A program made the position numbers and the translations under genes. From positions 2,171,109-2,223,145 of the forward strand of contig NZ_MKEK01000001.1 in NCBI RefSeq assembly GCF_001752395.1: a stretch of 52,037 bases of DNA, in the 5' to 3' direction. The notes below the pieces were generated by a model. That model had not been told where the DNA came from. It worked only from the letters and a program-made list of their open reading frames with translations, and made no database searches. Positions 26,866 through 36,040 of this stretch are shown one piece after another (the first letter of the stretch is position 1; the number at the start of each line of letters is the position of its first letter). The DNA comes from Rheinheimera salexigens (lineage in GTDB: Bacteria > Pseudomonadota > Gammaproteobacteria > Enterobacterales > Alteromonadaceae).

Positions 26866-27747
26866 CTACAGCTGAATACCAGCGAGATTTAATGCTTGTT
26901 CGATAACAGCACCGTGAATTGGTTCAAGTGGTGTTAACGGTAACCGCATCGTATCAAATTGAATGAGTCCCATTTTCTGCAATGCCCACTTAGTCGGAAT
27001 TGGATTGGCCTCAATAAATAGTTGTCGATGCAAACCTTGTAATTTTTGATCTAAAACTTGTGTGGCTTGGCTATCACCATTAGTAGCAATACGACATAAC
27101 GCGGCCATTTGTTTTGGTACAATATTTGCCGTTACTGAAATAACGCCATGCCCACCATTAAGCATAAACTCTGCCGCAGTAGCATCATCGCCTGACAACA
27201 AAGCAAAGTTTTCTGGGCATAATGCTTTAAGTTCGGCTAAACGATTCATCGCACCGGTTGATTCTTTAATACCAACAATATTGGCTGTTTTAGCTAAAGT
27301 CGCCACTGTTTGAGCTAATAAATCAATGCCCGTTCTACTTGGCACATTATAAAGCAAAACAGGTTTATTTGTAGCTTTTGCAATAGCGTTAAAATGTAAA
27401 ACCATGCCATGTTGCATTGGCTTATTATAAAATGGCGTAACACATAAAAAACCATCAATAGCTAATTTATCAAGTGCTATAGTGCGCTCAATGGCATCAG
27501 AAGTTGCATTAGCACCATTTCCAGCAATGACAGGAATTTTACCATTAACTTGTTCACATACCTTAGCGATAACCTTGAGCTGCTCAGCAAAGGCAATGGT
27601 GGAAGATTCACCAGTAGTACCCATAATCACTAAGCCATCAGTGTCATTATCTAAATGAAAATCCACCAAATGCTGTAAACTGACATAGTCTATATTTCCT
27701 TGCTGATCCATAGGTGTGATCAGTGCAACCCAACTGCCCTTAAACAT
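26866..27747 (-). CDS. dapA: 4-hydroxy-tetrahydrodipicolinate synthase
   Basis: The first committed enzyme of lysine and diaminopimelate synthesis condenses pyruvate with aspartate semialdehyde. The 293-residue TIM barrel shows GSWVALITPM, GTTGESSTI (substrate threonines), LLYNVPSRTGIDL with the active-site Tyr, and the Schiff-base Lys in VGIKEST. Length and motifs are those of the E. coli enzyme. It is divergent from gcvR, a conserved arrangement. Confidence 0.97.
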   Translation of the reverse strand: MFKGSWVALITPMDQQGNIDYVSLQHLVDFHLDNDTDGLVIMGTTGESSTIAFAEQLKVIAKVCEQVNGKIPVIAGNGANATSDAIERTIALDKLAIDGFLCVTPFYNKPMQHGMVLHFNAIAKATNKPVLLYNVPSRTGIDLLAQTVATLAKTANIVGIKESTGAMNRLAELKALCPENFALLSGDDATAAEFMLNGGHGVISVTANIVPKQMAALCRIATNGDSQATQVLDQKLQGLHRQLFIEANPIPTKWALQKMGLIQFDTMRLPLTPLEPIHGAVIEQALNLAGIQL

Positions 27748-27930
27748 ATGCTTTGTTGACCTAAGTATTATAACAAGTTGCCTATGTTAAAGAGACACTG
27801 CAGTAAACACAAGAATACAAAGTCGGATATTGCAACTTGGCAGAAACAGATGATTTTTTATTGACCTATGGTACACTCTGCCGCAGCGTTTTTCCTCTGT
27901 TTGAAGTTTGTAGCGAAGGTTTTAATTATC

Positions 27931-28458
27931 ATGCCTCAACAATTAGTTGTTACCGCAATTGGTGCCGATCGTACCGGTATTGTCAGTAAAATTGCCCGTT
28001 TAGTTACAGATTGTCAATGTAACATTTTAGATAGTCGCATGGCCATTTTTGGTGCAGAGTTTACCTTTATTGTCCTTATCTCTGGCGAACCAAGCGGTAT
28101 TTATCGGGTTGAACATTTATTACCTAACCTTGGTCTAGAGCTGAATTTAACCACTATGACCAAACGTACCAGTGCTCATCTAAACAAACCTGTAGCAGCT
28201 TACTACGTATTAGATTACAGCGGTCCAAACAAAGTGGGTACTTTAGGTACTATTACGGGTTTTTTAGAAAACCGAGAAGTTTATATTGGTTCATTACAAT
28301 CCGCTGTGCGTGTTGATAAGCACACTGCAACTGAAAAAACCCATACCGTAATGACGTTAGAACTACCTACAACCGAGGCACCTGAAAATATTATTGCCGA
28401 TTTAATGACACTACTTGAACAGATGAGCTTAATAGGCACTGTGCAAGCCCAAACTTAG
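27931..28458 (+). CDS. gcvR: Glycine cleavage system regulator GcvR
   Basis: The 175-residue protein has two ACT domains (about 4-80 and 90-170) and the GADRTGIVSKIARLVTDCQCNILDSRMA start typical of GcvR. In E. coli GcvR binds GcvA and blocks activation of gcvTHP unless glycine is present. I use ATG 27931 with GAAGG upstream; the frame opens 21 codons earlier, but that extension has no homology. bcp follows after 11 bases. Confidence 0.93.
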   Translation: MPQQLVVTAIGADRTGIVSKIARLVTDCQCNILDSRMAIFGAEFTFIVLISGEPSGIYRVEHLLPNLGLELNLTTMTKRTSAHLNKPVAAYYVLDYSGPNKVGTLGTITGFLENREVYIGSLQSAVRVDKHTATEKTHTVMTLELPTTEAPENIIADLMTLLEQMSLIGTVQAQT

Positions 28459-28469
28459 CAGGAGTGATT

Positions 28470-28937
28470 ATGTCCCCGATAACGACAGGTAGCAAAGCCT
28501 TTGATTTTTGCTTAACCGATCAGCAACAACAACCAGTAAAGTTATCAGAACTTTTAGCCAACAAACGGGTGTTAGTTTATTTCTATCCTAAAGCGATGAC
28601 ACCAGGGTGTACCGTACAAGCAGGTGCGTTACGAGATCATTTATCAGACTTACAACAGCATAATGTTGTCCCCGTTGGTATTAGCCCCGACTCTGCAGAG
28701 CGTTTAGCTAAATTTGCCACCCGGGATCAATTAAACTTTACCCTGTTATCAGATCCTGATCATGCAGTTGCGGAGGCTTTTGGTGTCTGGGGTGAAAAGA
28801 AATTTATGGGCAAAATCTACGATGGCATTCATCGCATCAGCTTTTTAATTGCTCAAGACGGCACAGTAGAAAAAGTGTTTAATAAGTTTAAAACCAAAGA
28901 ACATCATCAAGTGATATTAGATTATTTAGCCGGCTAA
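28470..28937 (+). CDS. bcp: Peroxiredoxin Bcp, one-Cys form
   Basis: A thiol peroxidase of the BCP/PrxQ group. The 155-residue protein aligns with E. coli Bcp throughout (LVYFYPKAMTPGCTVQA, NFTLLSD, FGVWGEKKFMGK, YDGIHRISFLI). The peroxidatic C47 is present, but the resolving Cys five residues later is Gly52 here, and no other Cys exists except C14. It may therefore work as a one-Cys enzyme reduced directly by an outside thiol. ATG 28470 follows AGGAG by five bases. Confidence 0.95.
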   Translation: MSPITTGSKAFDFCLTDQQQQPVKLSELLANKRVLVYFYPKAMTPGCTVQAGALRDHLSDLQQHNVVPVGISPDSAERLAKFATRDQLNFTLLSDPDHAVAEAFGVWGEKKFMGKIYDGIHRISFLIAQDGTVEKVFNKFKTKEHHQVILDYLAG

Positions 28938-28962
28938 AACTGCTGATAACTAAAACAAACAC

Positions 28963-28999
28963 TAGCCCCACCATGAACTTGGTAGCAATGGCGGGGCTA
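28963..28999. terminator. Terminator between convergent bcp and perM
   Basis: A long hairpin has outer arms TAGCCCC and GGGGCTA and inner arms CCAT and ATGG with one mismatch. On the minus strand a T-rich tail (GTGTTTGTTTT) follows, so it best serves perM and may also act on bcp. Confidence 0.6.
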
Positions 29000-29004
29000 A
29001 TTAA

Positions 29005-30084
29005 TTACTTTATAGACGACATATCTTCAACAATGTGCACCCGTGTTGACCAAGCTTTTATCGTGGCTTTTACTAATGATGCTAACGGGATGGCGAAGAA
29101 AATACCCCAGAAGCCAAATAGACCGCCGAAAAATAATACCGCAATAATAATAAACACCGGATTTAAATCAACCGCTTCAGAAAATAGTAATGGTACGAGT
29201 ATGTTGCCATCTAGTGCTTGTACTATACCGTAAGCTAACATTAAATAACCAAATTCAGGAGTTAACCCCCACTGGAATAAGGCCACTATTGCGACGGGCA
29301 AGGTAACCACTGCAGCACCAACATAGGGAATTAAGACCGATACCCCAACTAACACGCCGAGTAATAACGGGTAATTTAAACCAAAGAAAGCAAAAACCGC
29401 ATAACTTGCGGCACCGACAATCAATAATTCAAGCATTTTACCGCGAATATAATTCATAATTTGTAAATTCATTTCATGCCAAACTTGGCTAATTAATTTA
29501 CGTTCACTGGGCAATAACTGCAGAAAACTGGCGGTTAAGGTGGCTTTATCTTTTAACATAAAAAACACCATTAACGGCACTAATACTAAATAAATAAGCA
29601 GTGCAACTAAATCCACAATAGAAGCTAAAGATAGCGATAACATATTTTGGCCGAAAGCCATTAAATGCTCATCAACCGAGTGCATTAACACATTAATTTG
29701 TTCGGTACTAACCATATCTGGAAAGCTAGCCGGTAATTCTAATAAATAGGCTTTACTTTGAGCCAACATTTGCGGAAAGTCTCGCAGTAAGTTTCGCCCC
29801 TGATACCAGACTAATGGAATAATCCACATTAAAATTAGGCAAGCAACACCAACAAAAGTGGCGACCACAGAAATAGTGCTAATCGCGCGCGATAGGCCCA
29901 ACCGTTGTAATTTAACTACCGGCCATTCCAGTAAATAAGCAAAAGCAATAGCGACTAATACCGGCGCTAGAATGCCACTTAGCCAATAAATAGATAAAAA
30001 TACAATCAGTAGTAATAGAAATAAGGTGACCACTTGTGGGTCAGAAAATTTATTTGCATACCACTTTTTTAACCAATCCAGCAT
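29005..30084 (-). CDS. perM: PerM/AI-2E family inner-membrane protein
   Basis: The 359-residue protein has the AI-2E transporter family layout: a cluster of helices at 17-90, a large loop, then paired helices from about 150 to 340 including YAVFAFFGLNYPLLLGVLVGVSVLIPYVGAAVV and a C-terminal LFFGGLFGFWGIFFAIPLASL. Members have been tied to AI-2 export or Na+/H+ antiport, but PerM function is not fixed. It diverges from bepA, as yfgO and yfgC are neighbours in E. coli. Confidence 0.9.
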   Translation of the reverse strand: MLDWLKKWYANKFSDPQVVTLFLLLLIVFLSIYWLSGILAPVLVAIAFAYLLEWPVVKLQRLGLSRAISTISVVATFVGVACLILMWIIPLVWYQGRNLLRDFPQMLAQSKAYLLELPASFPDMVSTEQINVLMHSVDEHLMAFGQNMLSLSLASIVDLVALLIYLVLVPLMVFFMLKDKATLTASFLQLLPSERKLISQVWHEMNLQIMNYIRGKMLELLIVGAASYAVFAFFGLNYPLLLGVLVGVSVLIPYVGAAVVTLPVAIVALFQWGLTPEFGYLMLAYGIVQALDGNILVPLLFSEAVDLNPVFIIIAVLFFGGLFGFWGIFFAIPLASLVKATIKAWSTRVHIVEDMSSIK

Positions 30085-30297
30085 ATTTTAGCTCCACGCC
30101 GATAGATTTTTACATAAATGCTTACTAAGTCGCCAAGTATACTGAAGATAAGATAAATATTGGCGCTTAAGTGTCTGTGTGATAAAAATTTATGCTAGAT
30201 TAGCATGACATAGGCTATGGAACTAATAGCAAAAACACTTGCCATAGTCTGCAACTAACATTCTACACATCATACTGGAACGGCTTAGGCATCACTC

Positions 30298-31746
30298 ATG
30301 AAATTAACGGCAGTATTCAAACCTTTGATCCTTTGTTTGTTGGCAGCAAGTTGTTATACCTCTACAGTGCATGCCTATGGTGGCTTACCTGATCTGGGCG
30401 GTAATGGCTTTAGTGTTCTAACACCAGAGAAAGAAAAACAGCTTGGCGATGTCATGATGCGACAAACCCGAGGCAGCTTGCCTATGGTATACGATCCATT
30501 AATGGACGAATATATTAATGCTTTAGGCAACCGCATGGTAGCGCGCGCCAATGATGTTAAGTTTCCCTTTAAATTTTATTGGATCCAAGATAAAAACATT
30601 AATGCTTTTGCCACACTTGGCGGCAATATAGCCTCACATACCGGCACTTTAGCCATTGCCGATAGCGAAAGTGAATTTGCTTCTGTTATTAGCCATGAAA
30701 TTGCCCACGTTACTCAACGCCATATAGCACGCTTTGTTGAAGCACAAAGTCAAAATGCCCCACTTACCTTAGCGGGCTTATTAGCCGCTATTGTTATTGC
30801 AACAGTGAATCCAGAAGCAGGTATGGCTGCTATGGCTGCTACCCAAGGTGCCGCGCAGCAAAGCGCTATTAACTTTACTCGTAGTAATGAGCAAGAAGCA
30901 GACCGTATAGGTATGCAAGTCATGGCTGATGCTGGCTTTGATCCTTATGCAGTCCCTGATTTTTTTCGTAAACTTGCCGAGCAAAGCCGCTTTGTTAATC
31001 AACAATTAGCCTTTTTACAAACTCACCCGTTATCACAAAGTCGGGTCAGTGATACTCGATTACGGGCGGAGCAATTTAGCAAACGTTTTATCCCTGACAG
31101 TCAAGATTTCAGCTTAATAAAAGCTCGGGTATTAGCACGGTATCAATATGACAAACAACATAGTGAAACCGTATTTCTAAAAAAATTAGGCCAACCTGGT
31201 GGCAATACTAAAGCTAACCAATATGGCCTTGCAATTGCCCTTTTTGATAATAACAAGCTAGATGAAGCTAAAAAATTAATCGAAAAATTGCTGCAAGATG
31301 ATAAACATAACCTTTATTATATCGATGTATATACGGATATTTTAATAGCGCAAGGCGAATATCAACAAAGCTTAGATATGCTAGAGCAGCAGTATTTATT
31401 AAGGCCTAACAATCAAGTCGTGACGTTAAACTATGCCAATGCCGCATTAAGCGCCAAAGCCTATCGTTTAGCGATACATTTGTTAAAGAGCCTATTGTTT
31501 TACAAAGATGATAATATACTAGCGTATAGCATGTTAGCCGACGCTTATAAAGAAATGGAAGACTTGCCCCGCTTCTATGAAGCGCGAGCTGATTTAAGTT
31601 ATCAATTAGCCAATTATCCCAAAGCAATTGATAATATTGACGAGGCATTAAACTATTTACAGCCGGAAGAAAAGCTGGAAGCGCGACGTTTAGAAGCTAA
31701 AAAGAAACAATTACAAGCAGAGTTTAGCCGTTTACAACGTATGTAA
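30298..31746 (+). CDS. bepA: Periplasmic metalloprotease/chaperone BepA
   Basis: BepA (YfgC) degrades or rescues stalled outer-membrane proteins such as LptD at the BAM machine. The 482-residue precursor has a signal peptide (to about residue 26), an M48 domain with H133-E134-x-x-H137 in VISHEIAHVTQ, the third ligand E200 in NEQEADRIG, the conserved THPLSQSRV loop whose His plugs the active site in E. coli, and C-terminal TPR repeats (about 305-480). Confidence 0.95.
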   Translation: MKLTAVFKPLILCLLAASCYTSTVHAYGGLPDLGGNGFSVLTPEKEKQLGDVMMRQTRGSLPMVYDPLMDEYINALGNRMVARANDVKFPFKFYWIQDKNINAFATLGGNIASHTGTLAIADSESEFASVISHEIAHVTQRHIARFVEAQSQNAPLTLAGLLAAIVIATVNPEAGMAAMAATQGAAQQSAINFTRSNEQEADRIGMQVMADAGFDPYAVPDFFRKLAEQSRFVNQQLAFLQTHPLSQSRVSDTRLRAEQFSKRFIPDSQDFSLIKARVLARYQYDKQHSETVFLKKLGQPGGNTKANQYGLAIALFDNNKLDEAKKLIEKLLQDDKHNLYYIDVYTDILIAQGEYQQSLDMLEQQYLLRPNNQVVTLNYANAALSAKAYRLAIHLLKSLLFYKDDNILAYSMLADAYKEMEDLPRFYEARADLSYQLANYPKAIDNIDEALNYLQPEEKLEARRLEAKKKQLQAEFSRLQRM

Positions 31747-31755
31747 GGCTAATTA

Positions 31756-31788
31756 ATTACTCGTTGATTACTCATTAATTAATCATTG
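31756..31788 (+). repeat. Three 11-base tandem repeats between bepA and yfgD
   Basis: The units ATTACTCGTTG, ATTACTCATTA and ATTAATCATTG lie head to tail, followed by a partial ATTAA. The period is close to one helical turn. No function is evident. Confidence 0.65.
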
Positions 31789-31817
31789 ATTAAAAGTACC
31801 TATATAGGAATAATTTA

Positions 31818-32165
31818 ATGCTCACTATTTATCATAATCCTCGCTGTTCAAAAAGCCGTGAAACGTTAGCCCTAATTAATGATAGTAAATTAGAAGTTGA
31901 AGTTATTGAATATTTAAACACGCCGCCTACCGTGGATCAGCTAACGATTATTCTTAGTAAGTTAGGTATCAGTGCCCGACAGTTGTTACGCACTAAAGAG
32001 CCTGAGTATGCTGAATTAGGCTTAGCGGATACCACATTGCCTGAAGCCAAAATTATTGCCGCCATGGTTGCTCATCCAAGATTGATTGAACGCCCTATTG
32101 TTATTGATGGTGATAAAGCGGTAATAGGCCGTCCCGCGACAAATGTTTTGAACTTAATCGCATGA
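31818..32165 (+). CDS. yfgD: ArsC-family reductase YfgD
   Basis: A 115-residue thioredoxin-fold protein with the ArsC catalytic motif HNPRCSKSRETLAL at residues 6-19 and the later LLRTKEPEY and LIERPIVIDG segments. These match glutaredoxin-dependent arsenate reductase and especially YfgD. No arsenite pump or arsR is nearby, so arsenate detoxification is uncertain. Its stop overlaps the wrbA start by four bases. Confidence 0.9.
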   Translation: MLTIYHNPRCSKSRETLALINDSKLEVEVIEYLNTPPTVDQLTIILSKLGISARQLLRTKEPEYAELGLADTTLPEAKIIAAMVAHPRLIERPIVIDGDKAVIGRPATNVLNLIA

Positions 32166-32734
32166 CCACGAAAGTTTTAATTTTATATTATTCCCGTCAT
32201 GGATCGGTGACAGCCTTGGCGGAAAAAATAGCTATCGGTGTGCATAAAGGCCATGCTGAAGCTTTGATTAGATGTATACCACCACTCGATCAGCAGCATG
32301 AGTGTAAGCACCCTATTGTCACCATGACTGAACTAGCACAATGTGATGGCTTAGCTTTTGGTAGCCCGGTTCGTTTTGGCAATATGGTTGCTGACGCTAA
32401 AGCATTTTGGGACAGCACAACAACGCTGTGGATTAAAGGTGATTTAATCGATAAACCCGCTGGTGTCTTTACGTCTTCGGGGAGTCTGCACGGAGGTAAT
32501 GAAGCTACCTTACTCAGTATGAGCTTGCCATTACTGCATCAAGGTATGTTGTTAACCGGCATTCCTTATAGTGAACCAGAATTGCACCAGACTCAGTCTG
32601 GCGGCACACCTTATGGCCCTAGCCATGTTAGTGGTCACCATGCTGATGCAAATCTCAGTATTGAAGAACAACGACTGGCCATTTCTTTTGGTAAACGCTT
32701 AGCTCAGCTCAGCACTGCTCTTAAACATAATTAA
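32162..32734 (+). CDS. wrbA: NAD(P)H:quinone oxidoreductase, WrbA type
   Basis: A 190-residue flavodoxin-fold protein that binds FMN and reduces quinones by two electrons. The FMN phosphate loop is YYSRHGSVTALAEKIAIGV (residues 9-27). The conserved FGSPVRFGNMVADAKAFWD and FTSSGSLHGGNEATLLSM segments match WrbA. It overlaps yfgD by four bases and is followed by a DUF2069 gene after 27, so the three form one message. Confidence 0.92.
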   Translation: MTTKVLILYYSRHGSVTALAEKIAIGVHKGHAEALIRCIPPLDQQHECKHPIVTMTELAQCDGLAFGSPVRFGNMVADAKAFWDSTTTLWIKGDLIDKPAGVFTSSGSLHGGNEATLLSMSLPLLHQGMLLTGIPYSEPELHQTQSGGTPYGPSHVSGHHADANLSIEEQRLAISFGKRLAQLSTALKHN

Positions 32735-32761
32735 GCTTAATAAATAGGTAAGTAATTTAAT

Positions 32762-33181
32762 ATGACTGTATCTGCCAAGGTTGCAATGGCGCCTCGCACG
32801 GCATTATATCTTTTGTTAGGTCGTATCGGTTTTTTCGGTCTGTGGTTATTGCAACCACTGTGGATCCTATGGATAGCTCCGCCGGTATTAGGCAATCAAT
32901 ATGTCTTGCTCGTATTGATGTGGCTACCATTATGGTTGCCGCTTTGGGGAATTCTTAAAGCCCATGCTTATACCATGGCTTGGGCTAATTTTATCGTGAT
33001 GATTTATTTTCTCCATAGCCTTACAAATCTATGGGTTACAGACGGGACTAAATTTATTTTATCGGTAATTGAATTGCTATTAGCCAGCTTAATGTTTATT
33101 GGTTGTACTTATTACGCTAGAAATAGAGGTAAAGAGTTAGGCCTTAGAATTCCAAGATTAAAAGACGACCCACGCCAGTAA
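32762..33181 (+). CDS. DUF2069 membrane protein
   Basis: The 139-residue protein has four hydrophobic helices (about 13-35, 40-62, 68-88 and 100-118) and the DUF2069 pattern, including KAHAYTMAWANFIVMIYFLHSLTNLW. It often follows wrbA in gammaproteobacteria. Function is unknown. It should sit in the inner membrane with a short charged C-terminal tail. Confidence 0.85.
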   Translation: MTVSAKVAMAPRTALYLLLGRIGFFGLWLLQPLWILWIAPPVLGNQYVLLVLMWLPLWLPLWGILKAHAYTMAWANFIVMIYFLHSLTNLWVTDGTKFILSVIELLLASLMFIGCTYYARNRGKELGLRIPRLKDDPRQ

Positions 33182-33257
33182 TCCTTAGCAAAGCTAGCCT
33201 AGGTAAATGTTAAACCATACTGGGCTGGCTTTGATTAGATGGTGTTTATTTTAGTAC

Positions 33258-33923
33258 TTAGCTAATACCAAGGTATTTATGTACCTGCACACTCAAACGC
33301 CAATTGTGTTTAGTACACATGGCAATGGCCAACTCTGTCGCTCGCCGTTGTTGACTAATTGGCTGTAAGTAAATTAATTTATCACTAATATTGGTGTCTA
33401 CAAGTAAAGCAATTAATTCATCTACATGCTTTTCCATGGCCACTGGGTGTTTAATTTCATCAGCGCGATCCAAAGCGCTTTGTAACACTTTATAACCACC
33501 CGCCATATTTACTTTAGGCGATACGGTAACCCAGGTTTTAGCCGGCGCTTTAATCTCAAAGGTACCACTAGTTTCAATTTGCGTGCTGTAACCATTATCA
33601 TGTAACAACTGACATAATGGTATTAAATCGTACATGCAGGGTTCACCACCCGTAATCACCACATGTTTCGCTTGATACTCTTGGTTTTTAAATAAATCAA
33701 GAATTTGTTCGGCCGTTTGCGATGCCCAGTGCGCCGTCTCAGCCGTTTTAGCAACTACTTGTGTAATCGACTGCGATAACTGCGGATCTATGTGCCAAGT
33801 TTGTTTGGTGTCACACCAGCTACAACCAACAGGACAACCTTGTAAGCGTATAAAAATAGCGGCAATACCGGTAAAACTACCTTCACCCTGAATGGTCTGA
33901 AAAATCTCGTTAACTTTATACAC
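33258..33923 (-). CDS. queE: 7-carboxy-7-deazaguanine synthase
   Basis: A radical SAM enzyme of queuosine synthesis that contracts carboxy-tetrahydropterin to 7-carboxy-7-deazaguanine. The 221-residue protein has the cluster motif C30-PVG-C34-SW-C37, preceded by IFQTIQGEGSFTGIAAIFIRLQG, and the SAM-binding VITGGEPCM segment. Its product is the substrate of QueC, encoded divergently 113 bases away. queD and queF are not in the window. Confidence 0.95.
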   Translation of the reverse strand: MYKVNEIFQTIQGEGSFTGIAAIFIRLQGCPVGCSWCDTKQTWHIDPQLSQSITQVVAKTAETAHWASQTAEQILDLFKNQEYQAKHVVITGGEPCMYDLIPLCQLLHDNGYSTQIETSGTFEIKAPAKTWVTVSPKVNMAGGYKVLQSALDRADEIKHPVAMEKHVDELIALLVDTNISDKLIYLQPISQQRRATELAIAMCTKHNWRLSVQVHKYLGIS

Positions 33924-34036
33924 TTTATCAATAGCCCTTTAGCCACTACTTTAATTACAGTACAATGCGCGGTCCGAGCTATTGTGCTGGACGTTATCAC
34001 CTAATCTAAAAGCTATTATACAAGAGAGAGTCTGCT

Positions 34037-34696
34037 ATGCCGAACAAAGTTGTGGTTATTTATTCCGGTGGAATGGATTCATTCACTGTTTTACACAAGG
34101 CGTTACAAGCAGGCCATGAAGTTTACGCACTTTCGTTCAATTATGGCCAGCGGCACGTTAAAGAGCTTGAATTTGCCAGCTCTGTCTGCCAAGAATTAAA
34201 TATTAATCATAAAATTGTTGATATTTCTGCTATTAATCAACTACTTGCTGGTTCATCTCTTACTGATGATATTGATATCCCTGAAGGCCATTATGCCGCT
34301 GACAATATGAAATCAACAATAGTACCTAATCGCAATATGATTTTACTATCGTTAGCTGCCGGTTATGCCGTGTCTATAGGCGCAGATCAAGTTTACTATG
34401 GCGCCCATTCTGGAGATCATTTTATTTATCCTGATTGCCGGCCAGAATTTGTACAAAAAATGCATGATGTCTGCCAAATCGCTAACTATGAGCCCATTGC
34501 CATTGTTAGCCCCTATTTAACCCAAACTAAAATAGAAATTTTAGCCGATGGTATTAAAATGGGTTTAGATTACAATAAAACGTGGACTTGCTATAACGGC
34601 AGAGAAAAAGCTTGTGGTAAGTGTGGTTCATGCCAAGAGCGCTTAGAAGCGTTTAGCTTAAATAATGTGACCGATCCTATCGCGTACGAGGTCTAA
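34037..34696 (+). CDS. queC: 7-cyano-7-deazaguanine synthase
   Basis: QueC turns 7-carboxy-7-deazaguanine into preQ0 using ATP and ammonia. The 219-residue protein has the PP-loop [14 protein letters not shown] (10-23), [13 protein letters not shown], and the C-terminal zinc site [20 protein letters not shown] with four Cys. The intergenic region before it shows no preQ1 riboswitch that I can recognise. Confidence 0.97.
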   Translation: MPNKVVVIYSGGMDSFTVLHKALQAGHEVYALSFNYGQRHVKELEFASSVCQELNINHKIVDISAINQLLAGSSLTDDIDIPEGHYAADNMKSTIVPNRNMILLSLAAGYAVSIGADQVYYGAHSGDHFIYPDCRPEFVQKMHDVCQIANYEPIAIVSPYLTQTKIEILADGIKMGLDYNKTWTCYNGREKACGKCGSCQERLEAFSLNNVTDPIAYEV

Positions 34697-34750
34697 TTTA
34701 GTTATAGCTGACAATAAACATATTTTGTTAGTAAGCCACTGAAAACTTAA

Positions 34751-34778
34751 AAAAAACCCCACTTACGTGGGGTTTTTT
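34751..34778. terminator. Bidirectional terminator between queC and the TonB-system operon
   Basis: CCCCAC and GTGGGG enclose a TTAC loop, flanked by A6 on the left and T6 on the right. It works in both directions and ends the convergent transcripts of queC and the TPR gene. Confidence 0.92.
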
Positions 34779-34779
34779 A

Positions 34780-36039
34780 TTAAAGACTAATGCCTTTTTG
34801 TTTGGCTTTATCTTTGATATAAGATTCCCAGCCTCGCACTTGGCGTGACATATTCGGATCTTTTTTCGCATTCATCAATGCAGCGTAAGCTTCTTTATAT
34901 TTCTTTTGGTAGAAATAAGCATCTACTAAACTCATATAAACATTGCTTGGCTTATCTACATTCATCGATAACGCTTTATCAAATGCAGCAATAGCTTCAT
35001 TGTAACGTTGTACAGATAAGTAAGCTGAACCTTGACGACGGTATGCTTCAGCATCATTAGTAAGTTTTGCAACTTCACCATAATACTCAGCCGCTTTTGC
35101 AAACTCACGAGACGCTTGATAGTTATTGGCGATAAAATTTAAATTAGTTTTATCAGCTTTAACTAAGCCACTCTTAACATTCGCTTCCATCACCTTAGCG
35201 GCTTTAAAAGGAATATTATTGTTTGCATACATTTGCGCCAACATTCTAACTTCAGAATCTTTCTCAAGGTAACCTTGAGTATGGGCTAAATGTAACGTCG
35301 ATAATGATTTGCTATATTCTTCTGTCAACGTATAGAAGTTGCCTAAGTAAACCCAAAACTGCTTATTCTCAGGGAATAACTCAACCATAGTTTCAACTAC
35401 AGCAACAAGCTCTTTATAACGCTTAGTTTCATATAACGCGGCCATTTTTAACTGATAAGGGCCTGCAATAGGTTTATCAGCAAAACGTATTGCATCATCT
35501 GCTGGACCGATCACTTTAGCGTGTTGGTCCATCAAATAATAAGCGTTAGCTATGCGCATATAGGCTTCAGCATTTTGCTCACCGGTAAACATTAACCATG
35601 CTTCATAAGCATTAATAGCTTTTTGATATTGCTTATCTTGCAATAACATATCGGCTAATAAACGCAAAGATGATGCCTGATCATTAAACACTAATGCGTC
35701 AGGCTTCACGGCTAAGGTTAAATACTGGATCGCTTTCTTTTCATCTTTAGTTGCATAAAGATTACCTAAAAAACGATTCAAGGTGGCGCTATCAAACTCA
35801 TTGCTCGATTTGGTATCTAATAGAACAGCAATCGCTTCTTCAACTTTTTCTTCATTATATAAATCAAAAGCTTTAACTAATTGCCGTCCAGTACGTTCAC
35901 CGACGATTTGAGTTTTACGCGCTTTACGCTCTTCTATTTTAGCTAAATCAGGCTGTACTGCTGAGTGAGCAGGTAAGGCAACACTGCCCATAACTGTTAA
36001 CACAACAAGTGCAGAGGTAAGCTTTTTAAAATGATTCAT
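34780..36039 (-). CDS. TPR protein of the TonB system
   Basis: A 419-residue exported protein with a signal peptide (to about residue 26, ALPAHSA) followed by TPR repeats from about 55 to 400, for example AEAYRRQGSAYLSVQRYNEA and NAEAYMRIANAYYLMDQHAK. It is the last gene of the TonB-type operon, one base after tonB. TPR partners of this kind are found with TtpC-type TonB systems in Vibrio, Shewanella and Pseudoalteromonas, probably as a periplasmic scaffold. The exact role is unknown. Confidence 0.88.
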   Translation of the reverse strand: MNHFKKLTSALVVLTVMGSVALPAHSAVQPDLAKIEERKARKTQIVGERTGRQLVKAFDLYNEEKVEEAIAVLLDTKSSNEFDSATLNRFLGNLYATKDEKKAIQYLTLAVKPDALVFNDQASSLRLLADMLLQDKQYQKAINAYEAWLMFTGEQNAEAYMRIANAYYLMDQHAKVIGPADDAIRFADKPIAGPYQLKMAALYETKRYKELVAVVETMVELFPENKQFWVYLGNFYTLTEEYSKSLSTLHLAHTQGYLEKDSEVRMLAQMYANNNIPFKAAKVMEANVKSGLVKADKTNLNFIANNYQASREFAKAAEYYGEVAKLTNDAEAYRRQGSAYLSVQRYNEAIAAFDKALSMNVDKPSNVYMSLVDAYFYQKKYKEAYAALMNAKKDPNMSRQVRGWESYIKDKAKQKGISL

Positions 36040-36040
36040 A

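Noticed and set aside
33190..33232. Terminator between the DUF2069 gene and queE
   Set aside because: A 10-bp imperfect stem exists, but the loop is long and the T tract is missing; left unassigned.
33924..34036. preQ1 riboswitch before queC
   Set aside because: The short divergent gap shows no recognisable preQ1 aptamer stem or A-rich tail.
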